DNA of 64,000 bases from Nageia nagi. Lineage: Eukaryota > Pinophyta. Under the pieces are notes generated by a model. It had not been told where the DNA came from. It saw only the letters and a list, made by a program, of their open reading frames with translations, and made no database searches. Shown here one piece after another: positions 9,709-20,150 of this stretch. Each line of letters begins with the position of its first letter. Position 1 is the stretch's first letter. Made by a program: the position numbers and the translations under genes. The stretch is from the NCBI GenBank assembly GCA_050084985.1, contig JBITNC010000001.1, positions 158,410,001-158,474,000 of the forward strand. Reading direction: 5' to 3'.

Positions 9709-11457
9709 GAGCTGCTGAGCTCAAGCTAGGAGACGTCTCCGTAGGAGGGGGGCCTCTTGGAGGTAAAGGGCTAAGCATCGCTGATCTGGGTACCTGATGA
9801 AGGAAGCAAGTGAACCATGTGAATCACGGAAGAGACAATGTTATTGGCCCCTGATCTCATCATAGATAAAGCATCGAAAGATGAAGTGATCCTCAGATTT
9901 GGTCTCCAGAGAGTAGAGGCGGCAGACTCATAACTCTTTGGCTAAGTGGTGGTCTGTCTCCACGCGTAGCTAGTGTGAGCATACCCTAAACTATCCGAGC
10001 GATGTCCTCAACCCGGGGGGAGGTGTAAGTTGATGTATCTTGGAGGGGAAATCCTACCATCCTCGTCCTGAGGGTAGTGTTGGGCATAGTGGTCCAACTT
10101 GGGTGTTGTGACAGGGGGGACACCCAAGTAGCCTAAATGAAGGCTCTATAGATCACATCTCGGATCGCTATCAAAGAGTCCTTAGGGTCTGGGATAAGTC
10201 CGTCGGTGGGGAAGGTAGTCTATCAAGAGAGAACCCAAATCTCGCAAGCATCGTAGATACATTAGCATACCAGCATCGACGACAGCCTTTAGTTGCCAAC
10301 TCCATCGAGGAGGCTTAAGCTCTCATCGAAAGTCTAACAGAATCTGTAACTTTTCCATGGTTAGATAGAAGTTGAAGGCGACGTAGGTAGTTGATGGTGG
10401 AAGGGCCCATATTAGGAGGGGCTGGCAACCGAACTCCGTGAGCATGATAGGGTGAGGGATTGTCCTCTTGCTCCGAATGAAGTGGGAGAGGAAGGAGATC
10501 AATATCCTCTCGACTGGGATCCAATCTGCTAAACTAGGACCCCAAATCTCGACCCCATATGGGGCTGCAAGAATGAACAGGGTCTGGAAAGTTTCAACTT
10601 GGATAGGACATCTTGAAAATGTAACTGTATACATTGCCTCTCTAGGGTGGAGATTGCTGCATAATCCCGTCGGATCCTAGGCGGAGCTGCCATCTGCATA
10701 GAGAACCTGGGTCTTGAGAAGAGCACTCCCAAGTAGATGTATGAGGGAGTGATCTCAATAGTGTTGTTGCGAAAGGTGAACTAGGTTCGATCCAAGGTGG
10801 CTTTGGAGAATTGAAAGCCACAACTTTAGTTTTGCTAAGGTTCACTGATAACTCCTAACTATCGTTGAAAGTGGCCAGGGCATCAATCAATCGTTGGAGT
10901 CCCTCAATTGAGTGGAAAAGCAACGGAATGTCATCCACAAAAAGTAGAATGGGAACTCGACTTTGGTGGAGAAGGCAACTGGAATCAGGACCCATGGTGT
11001 CAAGGATGAAGGACTCCAACTCATCAATGTAGAGGCCAAATAAGGTGGGGGAGAGAGGACAACCTTGCTTCACCCCAATTGTGTTGAGTATGCTGTTCGA
11101 GAATCCATCGGGAGTGCGGACTTGCCCTGAAAGAGTCTCGTAGAGAGTCAAAATAGCCGCTAAGGCAATCTCTGGGATGCCCAAACGCCGCAATATGTCC
11201 TAGAGTCTGTGTCTAGGCACCATGTCGAAAGCTTTCCTAAAGTCCACAAAGCAGCAATACACTAGGGACTTGTGGAATCTAGCCTCCTCAATAGTGGCCC
11301 AAAGAGTGAGGATGTGGTCGGTGGTGCGGTGGTCCTTATAGAACCCTGCCTGGCTTGCAGCTCAGAACCCTCTTGTGTTTGCCATCTGTGAGATGTACCC
11401 CTCAAGAACCGTGGCATAGAGCTTGGCCAAGGTGTGACCAGTCATGATCGTGAGGTA
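9709..11457 (-). mobile_element. 5'-truncated non-LTR retrotransposon, RT part (copy 1)
   Basis: The minus strand encodes reverse transcriptase motifs in order: HTLAKLYATVLEGYIS, FVDFRKAFDMVPRHRL near 11200-11260, then GCPLSPTLFGLYIDELE at about 11020-11080, LLFVDDIPLL (normally FADD) near 10930, and LSVNLSKTKVVAFN near 10820-10850. A C-terminal part has RFIRSKRTIPH-like and LTEFGCQPLL segments (10320-10630). The YIDELE-type RT differs from plant L1 reverse transcriptases. The piece sits antisense in the 5' LTR where about 560 bp of LTR is missing. No poly-A end is evident. Several stops and frameshifts make it inactive. Confidence 0.8.
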
Positions 11458-11856
11458 ATTGCTTGGTTTGATGAGATATTCTAAATTTGTTTCTTGTTTC
11501 ATGATATCAAATTAGGAATTTCATCCAAACTCTAGTTTTTCCCACATTCTTCCACCATGTCCATTTGATTGTTCACAATTAGTCGCACTTCTTGCTCCTC
11601 TTTGTAACAATTCGAACAATAGTTGTTTGTTTGCAAAGTTGGATGAATTGGATGAAATCCCTAATTGATTCAAAAAGGATAAACTCTTTAGACAATGCTT
11701 TGTCGTGGTAATCAGTTTGGTATCTGACCAAGTATTCGTTTCCATTTCACAAGTGTAGTATCTCATTTTACAGTATTACCTTCTCTTTTCTTTACTCTTT
11801 CATTTTCTTTAAAACTCATAGCAACCTTCGAACTATTGCACAATAAACACCTCGAT

Positions 11857-11867
11857 CTCTATAAAAA
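11857..11867 (+). promoter_or_regulatory. TATA-like box of 5' LTR
   Basis: TCTATAAAAAT lies about 230 bp upstream of the LTR end. The matching site in the 3' LTR is CTATATAAAT at 18859-18868. Confidence 0.5.
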
Positions 11868-12099
11868 TGTGTGTTAACAGTTACTACCTCTAGTACACCA
11901 CTTAGCTGATTCCCAAACAAAATCTACACAATTTAAGCTTGTATTAACAACACGAGTTGCCTATAAAAACCTTGGGGTATCAATCCTTACAAGAGGAGTT
12001 TAGTAACGCGTTCTCGCATAAATGCTGGGTTGCTTTCCCATCTTGATCATTGTCAAGGTGATCACCGAGTAAGAGGAAAGATTCCCTTCCCAACATAGA

Positions 12100-12115
12100 T
12101 TGGCGCTAGAAGGAG
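12100..12115 (+). promoter_or_regulatory. PBS-like site of long-LTR element
   Basis: TTGGCGCTAGAAGGAG starts four bases after the LTR end. It is not an iMet site. A close match (TTGGAGCTAGAGGGAA, minus strand) occupies the same place beside the LTR at 58171-60193, which supports its being a true primer site. The priming tRNA is not identified. Confidence 0.6.
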
Positions 12116-12199
12116 GGCCTTGACTTGTTTTTTGTGTTCTAATTTATTGTTGTCTCTTGAATTTTCTTTTCTTTTTCTTTTTGTTTTTATTTTGCTACT

Positions 12200-13800
12200 T
12201 TAACACTTCAAGCTGGGACCTAGAAAAGAGAACAAATTTGTTTATAGTACAAGGGCAAATAGAGCAATAGAAGAGGCGACTGAAAGGGAGTTGAATAAAG
12301 AGATAGATCAAACTCTAAGAAGCCCAGTATCCGAATTCAACTTAGAAGGGTCCAATACTCCACCAACGCAACGTACTTCCCTAAGAGCCATTGTTACACC
12401 ACTGGGTTTTACTCCTAGTATCTCACAACCCCAATCGCACAACCTATTATACCATCAATTCAACCACCAATTGTTCAATTTACTAATTAGAATTAAAACA
12501 ATCCAATGGCGACAACTCCAGCATGGTTGGTGGGAAGACCTATCAATAGTGCAGGATAGGTGCATTAATGCCCAAAGAATCCGGATAGATTTTTGTCGAA
12601 GTTTATTCATGATGGACCAGTAACGGTGGAAGAGCATATTCACATGTACAAAGATAGCATAGGATGATTAGATGTGGTTCATGAAGATGTGGCTTGCCGC
12701 ATGTTTCCAAATACTCTAGATAGCATGGCTACTATGTGGTATGCTAGTTTACCTGAAGGATTGATAACTTCATGGACACAACTCGAATAATCATTTTTGA
12801 ATCAGTTCATTGTGCCCATCGATCCAAGTGTTCTATCCAATCAACTTGCACTGACTAAACATCAACCCCATGAGCCGCTTCGAAACTTCAACTAGAGATT
12901 TCAAAAAGTATACTCCAAACTCATGGATCCTTACAAAGTTGATGCACCATGTGCGTTCCAAATGTACTTAAGATCACTCGATGGTATGGCAACGACTTTC
13001 CTCAAGAGAGATGGTATAGTTACGACACTACCTATTGCCTATTCAGCGGCATTAAAGATTGAACAAGAGCTCAATGAACAAGGAGTCGACGAAATGAATG
13101 TGACCCCATGCAATCCATTCATCCATCCAATACCCATACTCAAAATTTGAGCATTGAAGGTGTGGTAAATCCTCAGACAATCCCACCCCAACCAATGAAA
13201 TTAGCGATTGATACAAGTTTAGCTATCAATCCAATTGCTCCTTTCTAGCCTACATTCCTAAATCCGACTAAACAAGTTGCGAATCCTAATGTTGACACCG
13301 AAATAGTTTGGGACAACAATGGAAAATTGAAGATCTTGTGAGGTTGGTACAGAATATGAGCAATGATATGACTCAAATGAAAATGAATTATAGTCATGGT
13401 AATCAAAATCAATAGAATGATAGAAGTCAAAATGAACAAGATCATAATCAAAATTATCAAGGTGATAGACCCAGGAATTTCAACTTTCCGAGGACAAATA
13501 GAACATGGAACATTGGTCCAAATAACGACGGTGTTCCAAATCCGATTGTCAACAATAATAATCATGTGAACAATGTTGATTTATCAAGTATAGGCTTATC
13601 CAATTGGTGTAGAGTTCACTCTACAACCTCACATGGAGAATCCAAATGTCTTGAATTCAATGCAACAATGAACGTTTTTCAACAAGAGATACAAAATATG
13701 GACATGACATCGAATGATGAGCCAAGTGCATCTCGGGGCAAACTCCAATCCCGTTCTAGTAATCAAGATGTCATACAAAGATGAAGATGTCCAGGAAGAA
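12200..13800 (+). pseudogene. gag of long-LTR gypsy element
   Basis: An N-terminal segment (GPRKENKFVYSTRANRA) is followed after a frame change by a capsid-like region at about 12505-13150: RFLSKFIHDGPVTVEEHI, then MATMWYASLPEGLI, FLNQFI and QRFxKVYSKL-like sequence. An Asn/Gln-rich stretch lies at 13290-13560. A zinc-knuckle-like WCRVHSTTSHGESKC is at about 13605-13650. Length and order fit gypsy gag. In-frame TAG codons stand where Gln is expected, and there are several frame changes. Confidence 0.75.
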
Positions 13801-15006
13801 GAAACACCTGATGATGGAGTATACGTTGTAGGAACAATCTTTGAAGAAGTCTATCCAACGCACCAACAAACACCACAGGGCCAACATGCCTATAATTTTC
13901 GGTCAAGGGTAAGCAAAGAAAATGCAACTTCATCCAGACCTTCGAATAACATACAGATTCCGCTTGATCAAACTTCACTAGTTAATCCTCCACCACCACA
14001 TGTGCAACAACCTTTGCAAGTACCTGTGCAACATGTACAACCATTTGTACAAATCTCTTGTCAAGCACACAATCAGCAAGGAGAGACACAGTTCAAACTC
14101 AAACAGGTGATAGAGGAGAGAACAAAATCAGTACCACTGTCATACAATATCGTTGAAGATATAAAGAAACAAAGAGCAAATATGACGATGTATGATTCCT
14201 TAGATGATGAGATCCAACAAAAGCTGTTGCTCAATGAAATCAAGCAAAGAAGCATTAATGGATACCCAAGCCTTTGGATATAAAAACGATATCAATTCAA
14301 AAGAAGGGAGAAGAGATTAATGCCCCTTCATTTCTACTAATCTTTAGAATAGAAGGCAAGAACTTGCATAATTGCTTGGTAGATTTTGGAGAGTAGGGAA
14401 ACGCTATGCATATTGGAGTGGAAAAAGTTTAAAATGCCACTTTCAGATAGCCCTACAAAGGTCACTTAGTTAGACCAATCTGAGGTAAAGGTATTAGGAA
14501 TGTTGAAAGACGTGCACATACAAATAGCATTAGAACCACATATTCAACAAAGAGTAAATGTCTAGGTAGTGGAAATACAGGACACCTATGGGATGTTGCT
14601 TAGTAGAAAATGGTCAAGAGATATGAATGGAAATATCTGCATGGATTGGTCTCACATGTGGCTTCCATGGAGAGGCATTGCAAACCAGATAAGGGTCGAA
14701 AGAGAACCACGACTCAAACAAACGATTACAAAATATAATAATTTGAATGAGGTCCAATTCCTTGAAGTGGGAATGGGTGTCTATGAGTCAAATGAAGTCC
14801 ATCATCTGAATATGAAGCCAACAAAGAAGAAAGTCTTTGCAATCAGGCCTACAAAAGCCAAATCTAGAGCATACAATCCCCAAAGCACTGCAATGAAGGA
14901 ACGATGGACAATCAAGGTCAATGATCAAGCATCCAAATGCTTCGTGGGTAAGGATTCACCATTACCATATAATGGTGAACATTCTAAACCTTTCTTTCCA
15001 CCTTGA
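13714..15006 (+). pseudogene. gag-protease linker and decayed protease
   Basis: A 189-codon Gln/Pro-rich frame (13714-14283) links gag to a region with FLLIFRIEGKNLHNCLVDFGE near 14325-14395, where LVDFG stands for the LIDSG of retropepsins. A later open frame (14569-15006) begins MEIQDTYGMLLSRKW and contains VEREPRLKQTIT and NEVQFLEVGMG, as in sequence downstream of Tat/Athila proteases. Nothing resembling reverse transcriptase follows before the 3' LTR. Confidence 0.55.
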
Positions 15007-15743
15007 ACAAAGTTGAAAGTTGCAGTGTTGTACATAGTGTAAATAGAATAGCTTGTCCTGCTCTTGTTTTCAATTGCAGATATAATTAGCTTAGGTATCT
15101 TAACGAAATCAACAAGATTCTCAAGCATTCAAGCTCATTGATTGACATTGGTTTGCTACCAATTGGTGTAAGTCCGAATATAAGCTACCCTCATCATAGC
15201 ATACCAAGCTTAGGAACTAGTTGTTCCGACCCAGAGACTACAATTGGAACATACACTCTAGATGATACTAACAAATTATCTGATGTAATAGGTACTGACA
15301 TTGGTACCCTACCAATCGGTGCAAGTTCGAAAAACAGAGGGTCCTCAGAATCATAAATGATAGACAAAGAACATAATATAACAGTACAATCAATAAGCCT
15401 CATGCTTGTTGATGAAGTACGGACATAGGACTTAAGCCTTAAGCTTTTGTCCAATTGTGGTGAGTGATGAGAAAGACGAGGATATTAAGAATGATGTGAC
15501 TGCATCATTTGTATCCGTCTTGTGAGCTGGGAATGGTGGCCACAGTTATTTCTTTGGAACCTAGAGTACAATGTAGGTGTCCCGATGGCTACTCGATAAG
15601 CTAGTGAGAGTTCACTCACTTTAACGTAAATTGACAATACAATCGTTAGTGAATGCTAACATTGGATCATTCTCCAATGAACGACGCATATCACTGTGTA
15701 TCCTTTTTATATACTAACTTTGTTTTTGTTTTTATTTTGTAAT
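15007..15743. other. Interior 3' region of long-LTR element
   Basis: Noncoding, except for a short frame (15138-15356) with two related segments, DIGLLPIGVS and DIGTLPIGAS, about 160 bp apart. No polypurine tract is visible directly before the 3' LTR. The sequence there is T-rich (TTTTTGTTTTTATTTTGTAA). Confidence 0.45.
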
Positions 15744-15789
15744 TGTTGTGCCCACACAACACACCCCAAAATACAAAATTTTGGGGCCT

Positions 15790-16450
15790 TATTTTTGCAA
15801 ATCTGGAGATCCACTTTCTAAGCAAGACAGTGAAGGGAGTTGATCAGGATGACAGGGCATTGATCATGAGTGTTCTGAAGCAACTGATAGCGTGATACTA
15901 CTAAAGATGGTGCACAAAGGTTATTCACAGGACACTGTGAGACAGTTCATTATGCCAGATAATCAATTCTGGAGCTTTCATGACTCCTAACTCTAAGGGA
16001 TGGTGTTCCTAAGTAGTTGGCATAGTTTTTGAAGATTGGCCAAGTGCAAAATGGGAAATTTAGTACCTTTGCTCTTGGAAATGGCCTAGAGTTGATTCAA
16101 ATGACCTTAAAGATGAGCCAAGTGCAAAATGGGAAATTAAGTACCTTTGCCCTTGGAGCTGATGATGGATCAATTGATCAAGTTGATACCCCCAGTGGTG
16201 AATGCAAAATCATTTTAATTGGTAAGTTTGATGACACAGAGTTATGGACAATCCAGTTTGAGGCACATTTGTGCTTGGAACTTTTTAGTTCCGATCAAAG
16301 ATGCTCCTCAGAGGACAAAAAGAAGAGTTAGAGGTCTATGCTTCCAAGGAGTGTGGAGTTGAGCCTACATGGAAAAATGAGTTTTTTCCACACAAATTGG
16401 AATGAAAATGTTAGCATACCCTTTTGAAGACCTTGCAAAATGACTAAGGT
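15790..16450 (+). pseudogene. Decayed reading frame inside 3' LTR
   Basis: Counterpart of the frame at 8445-9105. It has FANLEIHFLSKTVKGVD and LIMSVLKQL, and the open frame 16029-16331 ends in LELFSSDQRCSSEDKKKS. The 81-bp duplication (QNGK...STFALG twice) is shared, so it predates separation of the two LTRs. The family is unknown. Confidence 0.5.
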
Positions 16451-17700
16451 TTACTCTTGGAAAATTTGAAAAATGGACAAAATTATTGAGCTAATAGGTA
16501 GGCGCATGTTTTCCAACTTTTCCAAACCTTGTTAAGCATGTCAAGACATGGTAAATCAGTGCCTAGGATTTGGAGCCCCCAAATTGAGTCAAATTTGCAA
16601 TTTTTGAGCATGAGGAGATAGGTTGTACAATTCTAAACAAAATTGGTCTTTCAAGTTTGCTAATTGGACAAGTTTTGCTCCCTCAAAACATGTAAAAGCA
16701 GAAAAAATAGAAAAGAGGAATTGAGGGTGGCCAATGAGAATTCACCAAAAATTCTCAAAATTTATTTTTGCAATTTTAAGACATGAGCATTAAGATATGA
16801 CAAATTTATGAGCATTCACCTTAAAAAAATTGAAAAAATGCCAAAATTATTTATTTTGGAGCAAGGCGCACGTTTTCGAACTTTTCCCAAGTTTGCCAAG
16901 CATGTCAAGACATGAAAAACCTGCGCCTAGGAAAAGGAGCCTCCAATTTTGTCCATAATTGAAAATTTTAATCATAGGCACAGGGGAAATCCAATTTTGC
17001 ACAAGTTTGGTCTTTTAATTTTTGGAAAAAAAGAGATTTGCTCCTCCAAAATCATGGAAAATGGAGAGCCAATAGGAATGCTTGAAAATTTTCCAAAATT
17101 TTCAAAATTGAAGAGATAGGTAGGGTGGGGATCATAAAATTACACACCTTTGCTCTTGAAATTATTGAAAAAACTCAAAAAAACACCCTCCCGAAAGGTA
17201 GGCGCAAGTTTACCATGTTTTCCAACCCTTGACAACCTTGCCAAGCATGCCAACACTTAGAAAACCTGCGCCTAGCATTCTAGGGGCCTAAAAGTGTTTA
17301 AAATCCAAATTTTTGAGCTCCATGGGGTGCAAAATTCAATTCTACACCATTTTGGTCTTTGAAATGTGCAATTTGGATAAGAAAAACTCCTTCAAACCAT
17401 GGATTTGTCCTCCAAAATGGGGAAAATTAGAAGAACAGAAAAAATAGGAAACTCCAAATGAGCAAAATTTTGAGTCAAGATCCAAAATTTTAGAAATCAA
17501 CTTTGATAATTGATTTAAATACCCATTTCCATTGTGAACAATTTGGCTTTTGAAAAAAGAGCAAAATTATGCCCATAATGCCTAGGCGCTCATTTTCCAA
17601 GTTTTCCAAGTCTTGAGACTCTTGACAATTTGCCAAGTTTGTCCAAAACATCTTATGGAGCCTCCAAGATGCCCCCTCAAGAGAAAATCTTCAAATTCAA
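16440..17700. repeat. Diverged subrepeats of about 340 bp in the 3' LTR
   Basis: Three full units and one partial unit share the order: ...GGACAAAATTATTG..., (T)AGGCGCA(T/C)GTTTTCCAAC, CCAAGCATGTCAAGACATG, then TGCGCCTAGG or GTGCCTAGG, GGAGCC(C/T)CC and TTGGTCTTT. Anchors for AGGCGC are near 16499, 16865, 17202 and 17582. Each full unit has GGCGCA followed about 60 bp later by TGCGCC or a one-base-altered copy. The 5' LTR keeps only the first and last units. Confidence 0.7.
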
Positions 17701-19087
17701 CGCCTAAAAGCTCCAAACCCTCTCAAAACTTGCCAAATACCTAATAATTCATGAGATGAAATCCACATTTTTAAATTTTTCTGAAATTGACCCCCCATCT
17801 TTTTCGAAAAATATAGACCAAAAAATCGACTTTTTTCGAAAAATGTTCTCAAAATTCCTTGAAAATTTACCAAAATGATCACATCAAAGGCAAATCCAGA
17901 TTGAAAGAAATAAGGAGCTCAAAAGATTAACGAATGGATCTAGAATGATGATTTGAAGCTCCAAATTTTGCCAAATTGATGCAAAATACCTCAAAATCCA
18001 TGCCAAAGGGCATCATTTTTTGTAAATATTTTATTTTCAAGCATATTTTATTGGGATGAGTATTGTTCTCCCACTAAATGACATTGCAATCTTAATTTAG
18101 CATTCAAATTAGCATTTTTTTAGTATTTTAGGATTTCTTCAGAAAAATCCCTCAAAAATACCTATAAATAAGTTGCATGGGGTCTCATTTTCACCAGAGC
18201 TCATTTTGTGAAAAAAGTGAAATTTTTGTAAAAGAGGAGCAAATTGATGTATTCTCGCATAACTCTTGTATAAGCTATATACAAAGTGATTAAGGTGTAG
18301 ATTGAGCTTGATTTGTCGTTTGTGGTGTTGTGAAATGATCCATAAGGGCTATCTTTGTTGGTTTGACACTTTCGCATCCTTCCTTTGAAAACTTATGAGT
18401 TTTAGGGAAAATATCATTGCATTTGAAACTAATCTTTGATAGTTGCTTGGTTCATAGCATGCATGTTAGATGAGGTATTTTGAGTTTGTTTCGTATTTCA
18501 TGACATCAAACTAGGAATTTCATCCAAACTCTAGTTCTTCCCATGTTCTTCCAACACATTCATTTGATTGTTCGCAATCAGTTGCACTTCTTGCTCCTTT
18601 TTGTAACAGTTCGAACAATAGTTGTTTGTTTACAAGTTGGATGAATTGGATGAAATCCTCTAAACCGATTCGAAAAGGATAAACGCTTTAGACAATGCTT
18701 TGTCGTGGTAATCAATTTGGTATATGACCACTTATTTGTTTCCGTTTCACAAGTGTAGTCTCTCATTTTATAGTATTACCTTTTCTTTTCTTTACTTTTT
18801 CATTTTCTTTAAGACTCATAGCAACTTCCGAACTATTGCACAACAAACACCTCGATTCCTATATAAATGTGTGTTAACAGTTACTACCTCTACTACACCA
18901 CTCAACTGATTCCCTAACAAGAATTTAAGCTTGTATTAACGACACAAGTTGCTTATAGAAACCTTGGGGTATCAGTCCTTACAAGAGGAGTTCAGTAATA
19001 CGTTCTCGCATAAATGTTGGGTAGCTTTCCTAATTTGATCATTTTCAAGGTGATCACCGAGTAAGAGGAAAGATTCCTTTCCCAACA

Positions 19088-20150
19088 ATATACATCATAT
19101 ACAACATGAAAAATACATTATGTCATACAAAATTTGACAACTAAAGAACTTTTGCTTAATACCTGATCCTCTATGTAAATTTCCAAATTTGTAACCAATT
19201 TGTTGGATAAATGTGTTTTTCGTGATGAATATTAGGAACAACTTATTCAACACCATAAGAATTTCATGAGTATGTTCCATGTAAATGACTTGTTGTATGC
19301 AAGAAAAACACACAACACCTAAATACACTTAGAAGACAATGTTCAACATAGAGAATAGAGAATACTTCATATAGAAATAGGAATATTTAGAGAGTAAAAA
19401 GTTTCAAGCTTTTTTTGGAATTCCCTTAGAAACTTGAATTCTCTACCAGGGGTACCTCAAATTTAAGGGTAGATTGATTTTCGTATTGAGATCTTTATAT
19501 AATTTATTAATTTGAGATATTATTTCAGATAGCTTCTCTCTCATGGGTATTATATATCATATCAATTGACATTAAAACATATCCTTTGCATCTTTGGAAG
19601 CCAAAACAGAAGAAAGAGTAAATCAGTTTTTGTGTGGAATATTAATTTAGATTTGTTGTGAATTTAAATTATTTAATACAATTTTTTAGTAATTTTATTT
19701 GTGTTAATTTTGAGCCTTTTGCAGCTTGGAAAACTTGGTTTGAAATCTCATCTTTCAGTCATAAATACTTATTCAAAGATACAAAATTTGAGAATATTGT
19801 AAGTCATAGTGCTTAATGGAAGGAGGTGATCATGTTCATGATTTGTTTCAAACAGGATAGAATAAAAATCACAATAACAAGCTAGGGAAATTTTTAGCCA
19901 CGAATCTTTGCTTATAAGCAAATTTTAGGATTTCTAAATTTTTGATTTGGTGAATTTTGGGAGTATGGGCCGGTGCACAGTTTCCAAAATTTTGTAGATT
20001 TTTTAAATTATGAGGGTCGACTTGCCAAAAAATTATAAGCCTTTATATATATTCATCAACCCAACGAATTAGATTATAGAAATAATTGGCAAAATTTTAG
20101 GAATTCAAAAAAGATGTTTATCTTGTTTTAGGCTAAACAAAAGGCATTTA
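19088..20150. other. Right flank of long-LTR element
   Basis: The first 160 bp continue the direct repeat described at 8113-8400. The rest is AT-rich with no coding or RNA signal that I can support. Confidence 0.45.

Larger units (their letters stand above)
8401..12095 (+). repeat. 5' LTR, rearranged
   Basis: This aligns with 15744-19087 from 8401 to about 9708 and from about 11458 to 12095. Two differences stand out. About 820 bp corresponding to 16640-17480 is missing at about 9300. About 560 bp corresponding to 17885-18445 is replaced by the foreign segment 9709-11457. A TATA-like box (TCTATAAAAAT) lies at 11857-11867, with the usual LTR end at TTCCCAACA (12087-12095). Confidence 0.85.
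8401..19087 (+). mobile_element. Long-LTR Ty3/gypsy element, gag-protease only
   Basis: Two long LTRs (8401-12095 and 15744-19087) begin TGTTGTG(T/C)CCACACAACA and end TTCCCAACA. They enclose a 3.6-kb interior with a PBS-like site, gag and a decayed protease. The bases outside, GTATA and ATATA, are a target duplication with one change. The gag knuckle pattern C-x2-H-x4-H-x4-C (WCRVHSTTSHGESKC) is the arrangement seen in Tat/Athila-type gypsy elements. No reverse transcriptase or integrase frame is present. The 5' LTR is heavily rearranged: a deletion between internal repeats and replacement of about 560 bp by an antisense non-LTR fragment. Confidence 0.85.
15744..19087 (+). repeat. 3' LTR of long-LTR element
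   Basis: 3,344-bp LTR, the more complete copy. It starts with two palindromes, carries a short decayed frame (about 15790-16450) also present in the 5' LTR, and contains subrepeats at 16440-17700. It has a TATA-like CTATATAAAT at 18859-18868 and a conserved CTTGGGGTATCAGTCCTTAC segment about 125 bp before the end at TTTCCCAACA. Confidence 0.88.
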
